From an uncultured Bacteroidales bacterium (GTDB lineage Bacteria; Bacteroidota; Bacteroidia; Bacteroidales; UBA932), in assembly GCA_949289565.1 (NCBI GenBank), contig CASEOO010000025.1, positions 1 to 44,381 of the forward strand: a stretch of DNA of 44,381 bases. Reading direction: 5' to 3'. This document shows, in pieces, positions 7,872-16,786 of the stretch. Both the position numbers and the translations under genes were made by a program. Numbering within the stretch: the stretch's first letter is position 1; each line of letters opens with the position of its first letter. Below the pieces are notes generated by a model. It made no database searches. It was not told where the DNA came from and saw only the letters and a program-made list of their open reading frames with translations.

Positions 7872-10434
7872 ATTGTTTTACTTTTACGAAAACAGAGGTG
7901 TTGTCATAATATGGGTTGTCGGCAGTTTCAAATGTAATGATTTTTATTTCTCCAGGCATCAGCGTGATGTAGTCTGCAGACTGGAATGCCGGCAGTATTC
8001 TCTCTCCGGCATTTTTGTCGTACAGGGTGCATTTCAGGGCAAAGGCAGGAGTGTCTCCTTTGTTTGTAATTTTCAAGTCGAGAAAGTATCTGCCGGAGGA
8101 TACTTCTCTTCTGGATATATAGAATGCCAGTTTGCTTTCCGGAAGAGTTTCCAGCCCTGTGCAGTCTGACCTGTCCTTTCCGAACCAGTAGTCATTCGAT
8201 GAAACGGTCTTTCCTGACTTGTCTTTGAGAGAGAGCCTCATGAAATTCACATCAGTCAGATGCGTGCATCCTGTGGAATCATTGAGGACATCAAAGCATT
8301 TCACAGCCGAGCCTGCCGGAATGTCTATGGTTTTTTGATTCCGGAGTTCTGATATCTGCCGTCCGTTTCTGTCGAATATCATGGCTATGGCTGTCATGCC
8401 TTCGTATCCGGCTGAAGTCGAATTGACTGCCATTACCTGGTCAGCGGCGCTGTCCCAGAGAATGTGAAGAGGTTCGCAGCCTTTCTTTGCACCCCAGAAT
8501 GCTCCGGTCAAATCGTAATAGTAATCGTATGTCTGCCATACCAATGACGGATATGCCGGCTGGCTCATCCAGACCATGATTCCCGCGGCATCGTTCCACA
8601 TCTTGCTGGACCAGGCTTCGAACATTGCCTTGGTGGTTTCAAGATTGACAAGCTGGGCTTTTTCGCAGAATTCTTCTATCCCGCCGCAGGCTCCGTATTT
8701 AGTTTCTATGGTCCGGGTGTAGACATCATAGCCTCCGTTTTTCGCCAGTGGCCCGAAGAAATGTTTGTTCCACATTTCATTTCTAGGCCACCAGTGCTCC
8801 TGCGGCATGAATTTCTTGAAAGAGTCGAACGTGGTGAAGACGGCTGTCCCTATTTCGGTCCGCAAACCCCATCCTCTGCCAGACGGATATTTATCTCCGC
8901 CAGTGCTGTTGTCTGCCCTGGCAAAATAGAACTCAGGAGGAAAATTTTTCCACAGCCCGCTTCCGGAAAGTCCGTTGCCTTTCCTGGAGTCGGACTGGTA
9001 ATGCCTGTCTGAACCATCGTATTCCCTCACGAATCCGGCCAGGTTTTCATCAAGCGATTCTCCCGAAGGATATGTCCCTGGAGTGCCTTCATTTTCTCCG
9101 CACCAGACTGCTATGCAAGGGTGGTTTCTCAGCCTTTTGATTTTTTCTATGGCGTTGGCGTTGAAGTCTTCCGGGAACTCGGGAAGCCCGATTTTCGAAT
9201 TCAGCCAGAAATCATCCCATACCAGAATCCCGTATCTGTCGCAGGCGTCATAGAATTCTTCGTCGGTCACAGAGCCCATCCAGTTTCTGATGATATTGAA
9301 ATTCATTTCCTTGTGCAGACGGACTTTCAGGTCGTATTCTTCATTCCTGCATCTGAGAAGATATTCCGACATGCCCCAATTCCCGCCTTTCAGGAAGATG
9401 CGCTCGCCATTTACGTAGATATTGAAAACTCCGTTTCCGTCAGTTTTATAGCTGAATTCCCTGACTCCGAACCGGAGCGATTTTTCATCCGACAGACTGC
9501 CTCGGCATGTGGCGGAGACTTTGCAGTCATACAGAAATGGCTCTCCGTACCCTGACGGCCACCATAGCTCAGGGTTCTGCATGCGAAGCTCCGGATATTC
9601 TTCCGGACGTAATTCCACTGTCCTGGTCTCGTGCGGCCCGAGCTTCACGTTGGTTCCGACATGGATTCCTGCCGGCTCTATCCCGATGCTTAAAACAGTT
9701 TCCACCGGTTTGCCCGATATGTTTGACATCACAGCTGATACCGTGAGTTCGGCGTAAGACCGGTCGTCGGAGACAGACGTTCTGATCCATGGGTCCCGGA
9801 TGGTGACATCTCCTGTAAAATCCAGCCATACATTGTCCGTGATGCCGCTGTTCAGTCCCGGAACATTGGGCATCCAGTCCCATCCTGCGCTGGAAAGGTA
9901 TGCCGGGCTGGCCATGTTGGCGAACTTTTCTTCCGGATGTCTTTTCTGGTTCGGCACATCTACATAGACTGTCAGTTCATTTCCTGTGCTTCTGACGATA
10001 TCGGAGATGTCGAATCTGCCTCTCATCATCATGCCTCTGAGCCGTCCCAGCTCATGGCCGTTCAGGTATATGATTCCGGATCTGTTTATGCCGTCGAAAT
10101 TCAGCCATGCCGCGTTGTATTCTTTCAGGTATTCGTCCGGAACATCGAAGACAGTCCTGTAGACATGCCTTTTGTTGTATTTTGTGCGGTCTGTACGGTA
10201 GATATTGTCGCCGTAGTCCGGGTCCGGCTCCAGCCCTGCATTGACGTAGTCCACGAAAAATGTTCCTGGGACTGCAGCCTCTATCCATGAACTGTCTCCA
10301 TCAGCCTTGACCTGCCAGCCAGCGTGCCCGCTGTCCAGCGGCAATCTGGCATGTGAGAGGGGGAAGCCGGCGCTGTTGATCCATCCAGTGCATAATGCCG
10401 TGGACAGAAATATTATGAATTTGTCAATTTTCAT
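7843..10434 (-). CDS. Glycoside hydrolase family 2 (beta-mannosidase / exo-beta-glucosaminidase-like)
   Basis: This exported enzyme of about 863 aa probably removes a beta-linked sugar from the glycan imported or bound by the adjacent SusCD. The order is signal peptide, sugar-binding jelly roll (to about residue 210), immunoglobulin-like domain, and TIM barrel. The acid/base glutamate sits in VWCGENEG (Glu449) and the likely nucleophile in GLRTEIG (Glu527). The subfamily resembles those grouped with beta-mannosidases and exo-beta-glucosaminidases rather than LacZ. The ATG at 10434 (MKIDKFIIFLST) is chosen over a start 28 codons upstream because it begins a signal peptide and overlaps the SusD stop by only 11 bp. 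Exact substrate is unknown. Confidence 0.85.
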   Translation of the reverse strand: MKIDKFIIFLSTALCTGWINSAGFPLSHARLPLDSGHAGWQVKADGDSSWIEAAVPGTFFVDYVNAGLEPDPDYGDNIYRTDRTKYNKRHVYRTVFDVPDEYLKEYNAAWLNFDGINRSGIIYLNGHELGRLRGMMMRGRFDISDIVRSTGNELTVYVDVPNQKRHPEEKFANMASPAYLSSAGWDWMPNVPGLNSGITDNVWLDFTGDVTIRDPWIRTSVSDDRSYAELTVSAVMSNISGKPVETVLSIGIEPAGIHVGTNVKLGPHETRTVELRPEEYPELRMQNPELWWPSGYGEPFLYDCKVSATCRGSLSDEKSLRFGVREFSYKTDGNGVFNIYVNGERIFLKGGNWGMSEYLLRCRNEEYDLKVRLHKEMNFNIIRNWMGSVTDEEFYDACDRYGILVWDDFWLNSKIGLPEFPEDFNANAIEKIKRLRNHPCIAVWCGENEGTPGTYPSGESLDENLAGFVREYDGSDRHYQSDSRKGNGLSGSGLWKNFPPEFYFARADNSTGGDKYPSGRGWGLRTEIGTAVFTTFDSFKKFMPQEHWWPRNEMWNKHFFGPLAKNGGYDVYTRTIETKYGACGGIEEFCEKAQLVNLETTKAMFEAWSSKMWNDAAGIMVWMSQPAYPSLVWQTYDYYYDLTGAFWGAKKGCEPLHILWDSAADQVMAVNSTSAGYEGMTAIAMIFDRNGRQISELRNQKTIDIPAGSAVKCFDVLNDSTGCTHLTDVNFMRLSLKDKSGKTVSSNDYWFGKDRSDCTGLETLPESKLAFYISRREVSSGRYFLDLKITNKGDTPAFALKCTLYDKNAGERILPAFQSADYITLMPGEIKIITFETADNPYYDNTSVFVKVKQYGHDEILVE

Positions 10435-11881
10435 ATCCAGGGGTCTGTTTGATCTTGGTATTTCTGCTGATGGAGTCGTTGTGGACAGGCAGATACAGGA
10501 TATTGCCTTGCTTGTCATTCTCTCTGCCTATGAGTTTCTCTACACGCTCGAATACGACGCCGAAACGTATCAGGTCGAACCATGACTTGCATTCGCCTGC
10601 GAATTCAATCATCCTTTCATCCAGGATTGCATCCATCAGATCGTCCCCTGTGAGGGCCTTGGCAGAGTAGAACCGGTCATTGCCGTAGGCTCTGGATACG
10701 GTCTTGTCAAGCATTGAGCAGGCTTCGGCATCCTGTCCTTTCAGCGCGAGGATTTCTGCCTTGAACATATAGGCTTCAGCGAGCCTGTACATCCTGGTGT
10801 CAGTGGTGAACGCCCTGGTGTTCCCGTTCATTTCCCCCTGGTATTTCAGCGTGTACCTGTATACCGTGCCTCCCGATTCTATTTCATCGCAGATGTATGA
10901 TGCGCGTGTGTCACCAGGCGTCTTGTCGAGATAGCGGCTGCAGAAGCTGTCCGAAAACTTTATCCTGTTGTTCGAATTGTTTACAGGTATGGGATTGTTC
11001 CTGTACTCTTCCGGAACGAGAGTCGAAGACTGGCACAAGAGAGTCCCGTACTGGGATGTGTTTTCAAGCAGGTCGTAGTAGAGGGCAAATATGATTTCGC
11101 TGTTGTTCTCGGTCTCGAATACATCGCGGTAATTGCCAAGCATCTGCAGTCCTGGAAATTCCAGAACCTCATCTACAGCTGTTTCAGCCATTGCGAGATA
11201 TTGGTCTGAAGCTTTTTCCACCCGGTACATCCACAGATAAATCTCTGTCTGAAGCATCAGGATGGCCGCACGCGAGACTCTGTTCCTGCTTTCTATGCTT
11301 TTCTCTGTGTTCAGTTCCCCGGCTTTGGCTATATCATCCAGCACCAGCTGGTATATTTCGTCTTTCGGAGAACGTTCGGGATATAGCTGAGGGTCGTCCA
11401 GCGAAGATATGAAATTCGTGATCTTGGGCACGTCTCCCCACAGCCTGACGAGCTGGAAATAGCACCATGCACGGAAAAAATAAGCCTCGGACAGCAGTTT
11501 GTCATGGACTGCAGTGTCATGGAATTCCGCCCTGCCTGCATTGTTGATCACGGCGTTTGCCTGCGCAACTATATTGTACAGCGTGGACCAGCTGACATCG
11601 TTCAGGGATGGGGTGATTTCATTTTCTATGTATGAACCGATGCCGCATGAAGTCATGCCCTGCGCCATATTTCCGGACCGGGCCTCGAACCAGTATATCC
11701 ATTTCCAGCTGTCCAGCTGGTTTCTCATCTGGGTGTATATGCCGTTGACTGCCGCTTCTACGTCATTTTGGGTTTTCCAGTAGGAGTCGTTGGATACGCT
11801 GCTGTCCGGAAGGATGTCCAGAGAGCAGGAAGCCGCAAGACTGATCAGAAACGAAACGGCGATGATTTTAAATTTTTTCAT
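10424..11881 (-). CDS. SusD-like surface glycan-binding lipoprotein
   Basis: SusD proteins cap the SusC transporter at the outer membrane and capture oligosaccharides. The signal peptide ends in the lipobox LAASC. The family start SLDILPDSSVSNDSYWKTQNDVE-type region is present, followed by TPR-like helices with AEAYFFRAWCYFQLVRLWGDVP. The C-terminal LDERMIEFAGECKSWFDLIRFG is diagnostic. Length is 485 aa, normal for the RagB/SusD family. It starts 12 bp after the SusC gene and its stop overlaps the GH2 start, consistent with one transcript. Confidence 0.95.
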   Translation of the reverse strand: MKKFKIIAVSFLISLAASCSLDILPDSSVSNDSYWKTQNDVEAAVNGIYTQMRNQLDSWKWIYWFEARSGNMAQGMTSCGIGSYIENEITPSLNDVSWSTLYNIVAQANAVINNAGRAEFHDTAVHDKLLSEAYFFRAWCYFQLVRLWGDVPKITNFISSLDDPQLYPERSPKDEIYQLVLDDIAKAGELNTEKSIESRNRVSRAAILMLQTEIYLWMYRVEKASDQYLAMAETAVDEVLEFPGLQMLGNYRDVFETENNSEIIFALYYDLLENTSQYGTLLCQSSTLVPEEYRNNPIPVNNSNNRIKFSDSFCSRYLDKTPGDTRASYICDEIESGGTVYRYTLKYQGEMNGNTRAFTTDTRMYRLAEAYMFKAEILALKGQDAEACSMLDKTVSRAYGNDRFYSAKALTGDDLMDAILDERMIEFAGECKSWFDLIRFGVVFERVEKLIGRENDKQGNILYLPVHNDSISRNTKIKQTPGYEN

Positions 11882-11893
11882 AATCTTGCAGTA

Positions 11894-14800
11894 TTAGAAT
11901 GTTATATTCAGTCCCAGAGTGAAAATCCTCGGCTGAGGGTAGTTTCCGTCGCTGAGATTCCTGTTGGATGAACTGTATTCTGTCATGTAGCCAGGGTATT
12001 CTGACCAGCAGTACAGATTCTGTCCCGACAGATAAATCTGGCATTGCTGTATCCTGGCTTTGTTGAGCAGCTTGTGTGAGAAGTTGTATGCCACCTTGAA
12101 TTCCCTGAACGAGAGATAGTCTCCCTTATATGTGTTTCTGTCGGAAGTTCTGTAGTGGTTCCACTGTCCGTCGTTGCTGCCGTCGTTGATGTCGAATCTG
12201 GCATATTCAGTGCCGGCTGCATCGCCTTCTTTCTGCCAGTAATCGAGGACGTCCTTGGTCGGAGTCAGTGTCCCGTCCTGCATTCCGGCATTGACCAGGC
12301 TTATCTGCCTGTCATAGATCACATGCCCCAGAGCATAATCGAAATTTGCATAAACCTCGAAATTGTATATTCTGAAGCTTGTGTTGAAGCCTCCGGTAGT
12401 CGTAGGCACCAGATATCCCAGGACATACTGGTCTTTCGGCGTGATCATCCCGTCTCCGCTCTTGTCGACCCACTCATAGTCTCCAGCTATCTTCCTGCCC
12501 TGTTCTTTCGTTCCCGTCGCAGGGTCGTATCCGCCGGCACGTTCATCATACATTGCATTGGCGGCTTCCTCGGCAGTGTCGAGAATATGGCTGACTTTGT
12601 ACCCGACGACTGAATACATTCTTTCGCCTTCGGCAATGCCGCCGACACCGGCGTAATAGTCATCAGAAAACTGGACTCCGCCCACGCGGTTCTTGTAGTT
12701 GCCGTTGTCCGGCAATTTCAAAACCTTGTTCATGTTCCAGCTGACATTTGCCCCGAAATCCCATGAGAAGTTCTTTCTGGATATCAGCCTGGCATCTATC
12801 TGCGCTTCAAATCCCCAGAAACGGACTTTCCCGATATTTTTGTCTACAGACCCGAATCCGCTGGTGTTCGGAAGCTTGTCGTTGAACAGCAGATTGCTGG
12901 TGATTTTGTCATAATAGTCCAGAACCAGGTTTATCCTGTTTTCGAGGAATGAAATATCCAGGCCGACATCCGCTTGGGAAGAGGTCTCCCATGTGAGAGC
13001 TGTGTTCGGAATATCTGAAGGAAGCCAGGTGCTGGCCCCGACGTATGCTGTCGAAGATCCCCACAGGCCCTGGTAGTCGAATCTTCCCACGCTGTTGTTT
13101 CCTGTGGCGCCGTAGCTGGCCCTTATCTTCAGCAGAGACAGCCATCTGGCATCTTGCATGAATGGTTCTTCAGTCATGACATATCCTGCGGAGATCCCGG
13201 GAAACCATCCCCATCTGTTCCCTCTTGCGAACCTAGACGAGCCGTCGCCTCTGATTGACGCAGTCAGCAGATATTTTTCTTTCCAGGAATATGTCGCCCT
13301 GGCGAAGAAGCTGTTCATTCTTTCGCGTTCTCTGGTGGATGTGGCACTGTCATATTCTGATGCCGCATTCAGAGTGTAAATGTCGTCTTTGCTGCCTCCA
13401 TGAGCCTGTGCGTTGTAGTCATAAATATTATAGTATAGAGAAGAAACACCGGCTACAGCTGAAATCTTGTGGTCTTTCCTGAATGTCTTGTCATAATTCA
13501 GGGTGATGTCTATTTGTGATGTCTGGTCGATGCTTCCATAGTAATTTGCATTCCTCAGGTTGTTGTAGACATTCGCTTTTTCGAAATATTCCCTGTGCAT
13601 GACAGCGGCATTGTAAGAGCCGCTGACCTTGGCTTTCAGCCCGTCTATGATTTCATATTCAAGGCCCAATATGCCTCTGAATCCGTAATCATTGCGTTTG
13701 TTCACTATGTTGTTTATCAGATAGACAGGATTCTGGTAGTTCTGATCCCAGCCAGGAGAATCTGTGCCGTCTGCCATGACTCCTCTGATGGCAGGGGAGA
13801 GGTGGACACCTCTTGAAAAAATGGCCGCTTCATTCGCATACGGGACGGACATGGTCCTGTACGCTGAGATGTTCGATATCAGTTTCAGCTTCCGTGTGAT
13901 GCTGTAAGTGTTGTTGGCTCTGAAAGTGATATTGTCCCAGGATCTTTCAGGAGTGTATCCGGTGTCTCCGACATAGCCGGCGCTTATCATGTATTTGTTT
14001 CTGTCATTGCCTCCGTTGAGGCTGAGATATGCATTAATGATGCTTCCGCCTTCAAACAGTTCGTCTTCTATGTCATTGTCTTCGAATATCAGGACTTTGC
14101 GAGGAGATATGGGGTCCCACATCCATCTCCATCCGTCAGCCAGTGTTTCTCCGTGCCTGAGATACCTGGTGCTGAATGCGCTGGTCTCTGTATTGCCGGT
14201 GCCGGCAGGATGGGCTTGGGTGAGGAGCGAAGCATACTGGCTTCTGGCGAGGGCCGGGCGGACTACGGAAAGATATTCTTCGGCGTTCAGCCTGTCTATC
14301 CTCTTGGATGCGTTCTGATAGCCGTAGGAAACATTTGCATTTACCGTGAGCTTCTGGTTTGAACCTTCTTTCGTAGTGATCATGATGATGCCGTTAGATG
14401 CTCTGGACCCGTATATTGCCGTGGAGGCGGCGTCTTTCAGGACTTCTACGGAGGCGATGTCCTGAGGATTCACATTGGACAGGCTGCCGGGGACTCCGTC
14501 TATGAGTATGAGGGCTTCATTGCTCTTGTTGATGGATGAGCCGCCGCGGATCGTGATGGATGCCTGCGTGCCAGGGGCTCCTGATGTGCTGTATATGCGG
14601 AGTCCTGTCACTTTTCCTTTCAGTGCGTTCGATACGGTGGTTCCCACGACCTTGTTCAGCGACTCGGCCTTGACGGTGGACACGGAAGACGTCAGCTCTT
14701 TGCGGTTTATAGTGCCATAGCCTATCACCACGGTCTCTTCGAGCTGCTCTATGTCCTGCTCCATGCGTATGACGACATTGTCCTGTCCGGCGATCTCAAA

Positions 14801-15049
14801 GGTCTGTGTTACAAACCCGAGAATGGTGGCGGAAACCCGGTCTCCTTTCCAGGTGTCCATGGAGAAATTTCCGTTTTCGTCCGAGACACCGCCTTTGAAA
14901 GAGTTTTCGGAGAAGACCAGAACGCCTGTGAGCGGTTCTCCATTCTGGTCCATCACTTTCCCGTGAAGAACATATTCATCTTCCGGGTTCTGCCCTGATG
15001 CGGCGATGGCTGCGAACAGCAGGGAGATGAAAATCAGTATTTTTTTCAT
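11894..15049 (-). CDS. SusC-like TonB-dependent outer-membrane transporter
   Basis: This 1051-aa protein imports oligosaccharides across the outer membrane using TonB energy. A signal peptide ends at about residue 20 (AASGQ). A carboxypeptidase-regulatory-like beta-sandwich follows (about 28-105, LHGKVMDQNGEPLTGVLV). The plug domain comes next, with the SusC signatures EETVVIGYG, ITIRGGSSINKSNEALILIDGVPG and VEVLKDAASTAIYGSRASNG. A C-terminal beta-barrel ends in TLGLNITF with a terminal Phe. It pairs with the SusD gene 12 bp downstream. Unusually, this SusCD pair is near the end rather than the front of its operon. Confidence 0.95.
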   Translation of the reverse strand: MKKILIFISLLFAAIAASGQNPEDEYVLHGKVMDQNGEPLTGVLVFSENSFKGGVSDENGNFSMDTWKGDRVSATILGFVTQTFEIAGQDNVVIRMEQDIEQLEETVVIGYGTINRKELTSSVSTVKAESLNKVVGTTVSNALKGKVTGLRIYSTSGAPGTQASITIRGGSSINKSNEALILIDGVPGSLSNVNPQDIASVEVLKDAASTAIYGSRASNGIIMITTKEGSNQKLTVNANVSYGYQNASKRIDRLNAEEYLSVVRPALARSQYASLLTQAHPAGTGNTETSAFSTRYLRHGETLADGWRWMWDPISPRKVLIFEDNDIEDELFEGGSIINAYLSLNGGNDRNKYMISAGYVGDTGYTPERSWDNITFRANNTYSITRKLKLISNISAYRTMSVPYANEAAIFSRGVHLSPAIRGVMADGTDSPGWDQNYQNPVYLINNIVNKRNDYGFRGILGLEYEIIDGLKAKVSGSYNAAVMHREYFEKANVYNNLRNANYYGSIDQTSQIDITLNYDKTFRKDHKISAVAGVSSLYYNIYDYNAQAHGGSKDDIYTLNAASEYDSATSTRERERMNSFFARATYSWKEKYLLTASIRGDGSSRFARGNRWGWFPGISAGYVMTEEPFMQDARWLSLLKIRASYGATGNNSVGRFDYQGLWGSSTAYVGASTWLPSDIPNTALTWETSSQADVGLDISFLENRINLVLDYYDKITSNLLFNDKLPNTSGFGSVDKNIGKVRFWGFEAQIDARLISRKNFSWDFGANVSWNMNKVLKLPDNGNYKNRVGGVQFSDDYYAGVGGIAEGERMYSVVGYKVSHILDTAEEAANAMYDERAGGYDPATGTKEQGRKIAGDYEWVDKSGDGMITPKDQYVLGYLVPTTTGGFNTSFRIYNFEVYANFDYALGHVIYDRQISLVNAGMQDGTLTPTKDVLDYWQKEGDAAGTEYARFDINDGSNDGQWNHYRTSDRNTYKGDYLSFREFKVAYNFSHKLLNKARIQQCQIYLSGQNLYCWSEYPGYMTEYSSSNRNLSDGNYPQPRIFTLGLNITF

Positions 15050-15061
15050 GCCTGTATGCTT

Positions 15062-16600
15062 TTAGTTTTCAGTTTCTGAGGAACTTTCTTCAGTATATTT
15101 TGCCAGGGTGACATTATCGATGAGCATGGCAGAATCTGCGGCGTTGTTCTGCAGGCAGACGAGGATGCCAGTGCGGTCAGTCTCGGTGGATGCGGCGGCT
15201 GAGCTGTAGGCCACGCTTCCAGTAGGCACCACTTTGGATAGGTCGATGATGAATTCAAATTCCATCCATTTTTCAGTTGAGAGCGGAGGGTTGGAATCAG
15301 TCGGAGTGGCTTCCGGGCAGTTTTTGCAATACGCGGTGTATTTGGAGTCGTCTGCCGCCGGCTTTCCGGAATAGAACGGGAAGTATGTTGCCGCCGGCTT
15401 TCCGTCAGCATCAGTGGTGCGTATGAAAATTCTCGTTTTTGCAGGTCCGGAAGCCGCCTTGGCCTTGAAAGCGATGGTGTAGAGCCCAGGGTCCATCGTT
15501 CCCTCTATCATCTGGCAGAAGAAGCTCCTGCCTGGGTCGCTGTTAGGAATCGGAGTGCCTGCATTTGTCATTTTACCGACCTTTCCACCTTCGGCATCAT
15601 CGGCGATTTCCAGCGTGAATTTACCTGTATGAGTGCCGGCGACATAGTAAAGCCATTCATTGTAGACGAGGGGCTCATCGTACGGGGTATGGGCCAGCTC
15701 AGCCTCGTCGAATCCGCTGTCATAAACATAGTTTCCGTCTCCGACTGTGACAGTGGTGGAATATGAGCCTCCTTGAGTGAATTCGAGTGCTCCGTCTGCA
15801 GCAGTCTTGGTGAATGAATATTCCGAGTCATCGCCTGCAGTGACTTTCACTGTGATGTTTTTCCCCTGAGGTACGGTGAACTCAGGGACGGTGATATAGA
15901 AATCCCCTTGATCCCAAGGCTGGATCACAGCGTCATTGACATTCAGCACGGCTTCTTTTCCGGCATTGGACCCGGCCTCCAGTTTCAGATTTATGAAATC
16001 TACCGTGAAATCGCCGCTTAGTACAGCATCCTCGGCATCAGTGCTTATCACTATTTTCCGGATATCAGCAGGCTTTGTGCCGCAGTTTTTGACTGTAACG
16101 GTGATGACTGATGTCAAATGGCTGAGCTTGACTGCCGGGGATTCCGTTCCTGCTGCTGATGCAGTTCCTGCGAGGAAGCCTTTGACATGCGATGCATCGC
16201 TGATTCCGTTCTGTGAATTTCCGTTTCCATATGGCAGGCTGACAGGTGCTGAGGACAGCCCGGATTCTGTGACAGACAGCAGTGCATCATATGGATAGAA
16301 TACTGTGTATTCGTATTCTTTCCCGGATTCAGGATAGAAGCCGTTTCCTGTGAAAATATTGTCTTCGGCGGAAGTGTTTGTGAACTTCCAGTTCTCACCT
16401 TCGGTTATGACGCTGATTTCATCGCCTCTTTCCCATTTTACGGATGTCGGAGGAGTGAACACGGTCTTCGTGCCAGGTATTTCAGCCTTGATGCAGAATC
16501 CTTCTGCAGAGCCGCCTGTTTCTTCAGGCGAGGTCTCTTCTTTTGAGCAGGCTGCGATGGCCAGCAGGCTCATGAATATGGGATAAATGGATTTTTTCAT
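15062..16600 (-). CDS. Fimbrillin-like lipoprotein with C-terminal lectin-like domain
   Basis: This is a predicted surface lipoprotein (lipobox AIAAC) of 512 aa occupying the slot of a SusE/F-type glycan-binding protein. Residues about 30-290 resemble the Mfa-like/fimbrillin fold of Bacteroidales (IPGTKTVFTPPTSVKWERGDEI is the typical opening). Residues about 295-505 form a separate domain with a galactose-binding-like beta-sandwich character (LVYNEWLYYVAGTHTGKF, then IDLSKVVPTGS, then AMLIDNVTLAKY). That second domain is almost identical to the one in the lipoprotein encoded at 16787-17629. Function is inferred from position beside SusC; no binding residues are assigned. Confidence 0.7.
   Translation of the reverse strand: MKKSIYPIFMSLLAIAACSKEETSPEETGGSAEGFCIKAEIPGTKTVFTPPTSVKWERGDEISVITEGENWKFTNTSAEDNIFTGNGFYPESGKEYEYTVFYPYDALLSVTESGLSSAPVSLPYGNGNSQNGISDASHVKGFLAGTASAAGTESPAVKLSHLTSVITVTVKNCGTKPADIRKIVISTDAEDAVLSGDFTVDFINLKLEAGSNAGKEAVLNVNDAVIQPWDQGDFYITVPEFTVPQGKNITVKVTAGDDSEYSFTKTAADGALEFTQGGSYSTTVTVGDGNYVYDSGFDEAELAHTPYDEPLVYNEWLYYVAGTHTGKFTLEIADDAEGGKVGKMTNAGTPIPNSDPGRSFFCQMIEGTMDPGLYTIAFKAKAASGPAKTRIFIRTTDADGKPAATYFPFYSGKPAADDSKYTAYCKNCPEATPTDSNPPLSTEKWMEFEFIIDLSKVVPTGSVAYSSAAASTETDRTGILVCLQNNAADSAMLIDNVTLAKYTEESSSETEN
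15087..15670 (-). repeat. Direct repeat, copy 1 of a duplicated lectin-like module
   Basis: This 584-bp segment matches 16791-17374 with a constant offset of 1704 bp and no net insertion or deletion. Most differences are single bases. It encodes the C-terminal domain of the fimbrillin-like lipoprotein. Confidence 0.9.
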
Positions 16601-16620
16601 GTCTGCAGTATTGAATGAAT

Positions 16621-16761
16621 TTAGAAATCAAAACCTTTTATGTATTGAGCAGGTTCGAAACTGCCGTCAGTGTCTCCTGTATTGGCGAAGCCTTTTTCTA
16701 CATGGATGCTGTATTCCGAGAGTTCAGGTCTCGTGTATTCCTGAGATTCAGTGTTTTTCAT
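16621..16761 (-). CDS. Small conserved-motif peptide (46 aa), function unknown
   Basis: This short gene begins with ATG at 16761 and ends with TAA at 16621-16623. It sits 25 bp after the lectin-like lipoprotein gene and 20 bp before the fimbrillin-like gene, so it is embedded in the operon. The peptide has no signal sequence. Its key segment is EYTRPELSEYSIHVEKGFAN, and it ends in GFDF. The 50-aa peptide at 29812-29964 has the same spacing: Y, two residues, P, eight residues, V-E-x-G-F-A, and an acidic-aromatic C-terminus (DF or DW). Short proteins of this look occur in Bacteroidales, but I know of no assigned function. Confidence 0.7.
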   Translation of the reverse strand: MKNTESQEYTRPELSEYSIHVEKGFANTGDTDGSFEPAQYIKGFDF

Positions 16762-16786
16762 GCTTCATGGATTTAATGGTTATTGA

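Noticed and set aside
10434..10518. Upstream 28-codon extension of the GH2 gene
   Set aside because: It would overlap the SusD gene by 95 bp and hide the obvious signal peptide starting MKIDKFIIFL.
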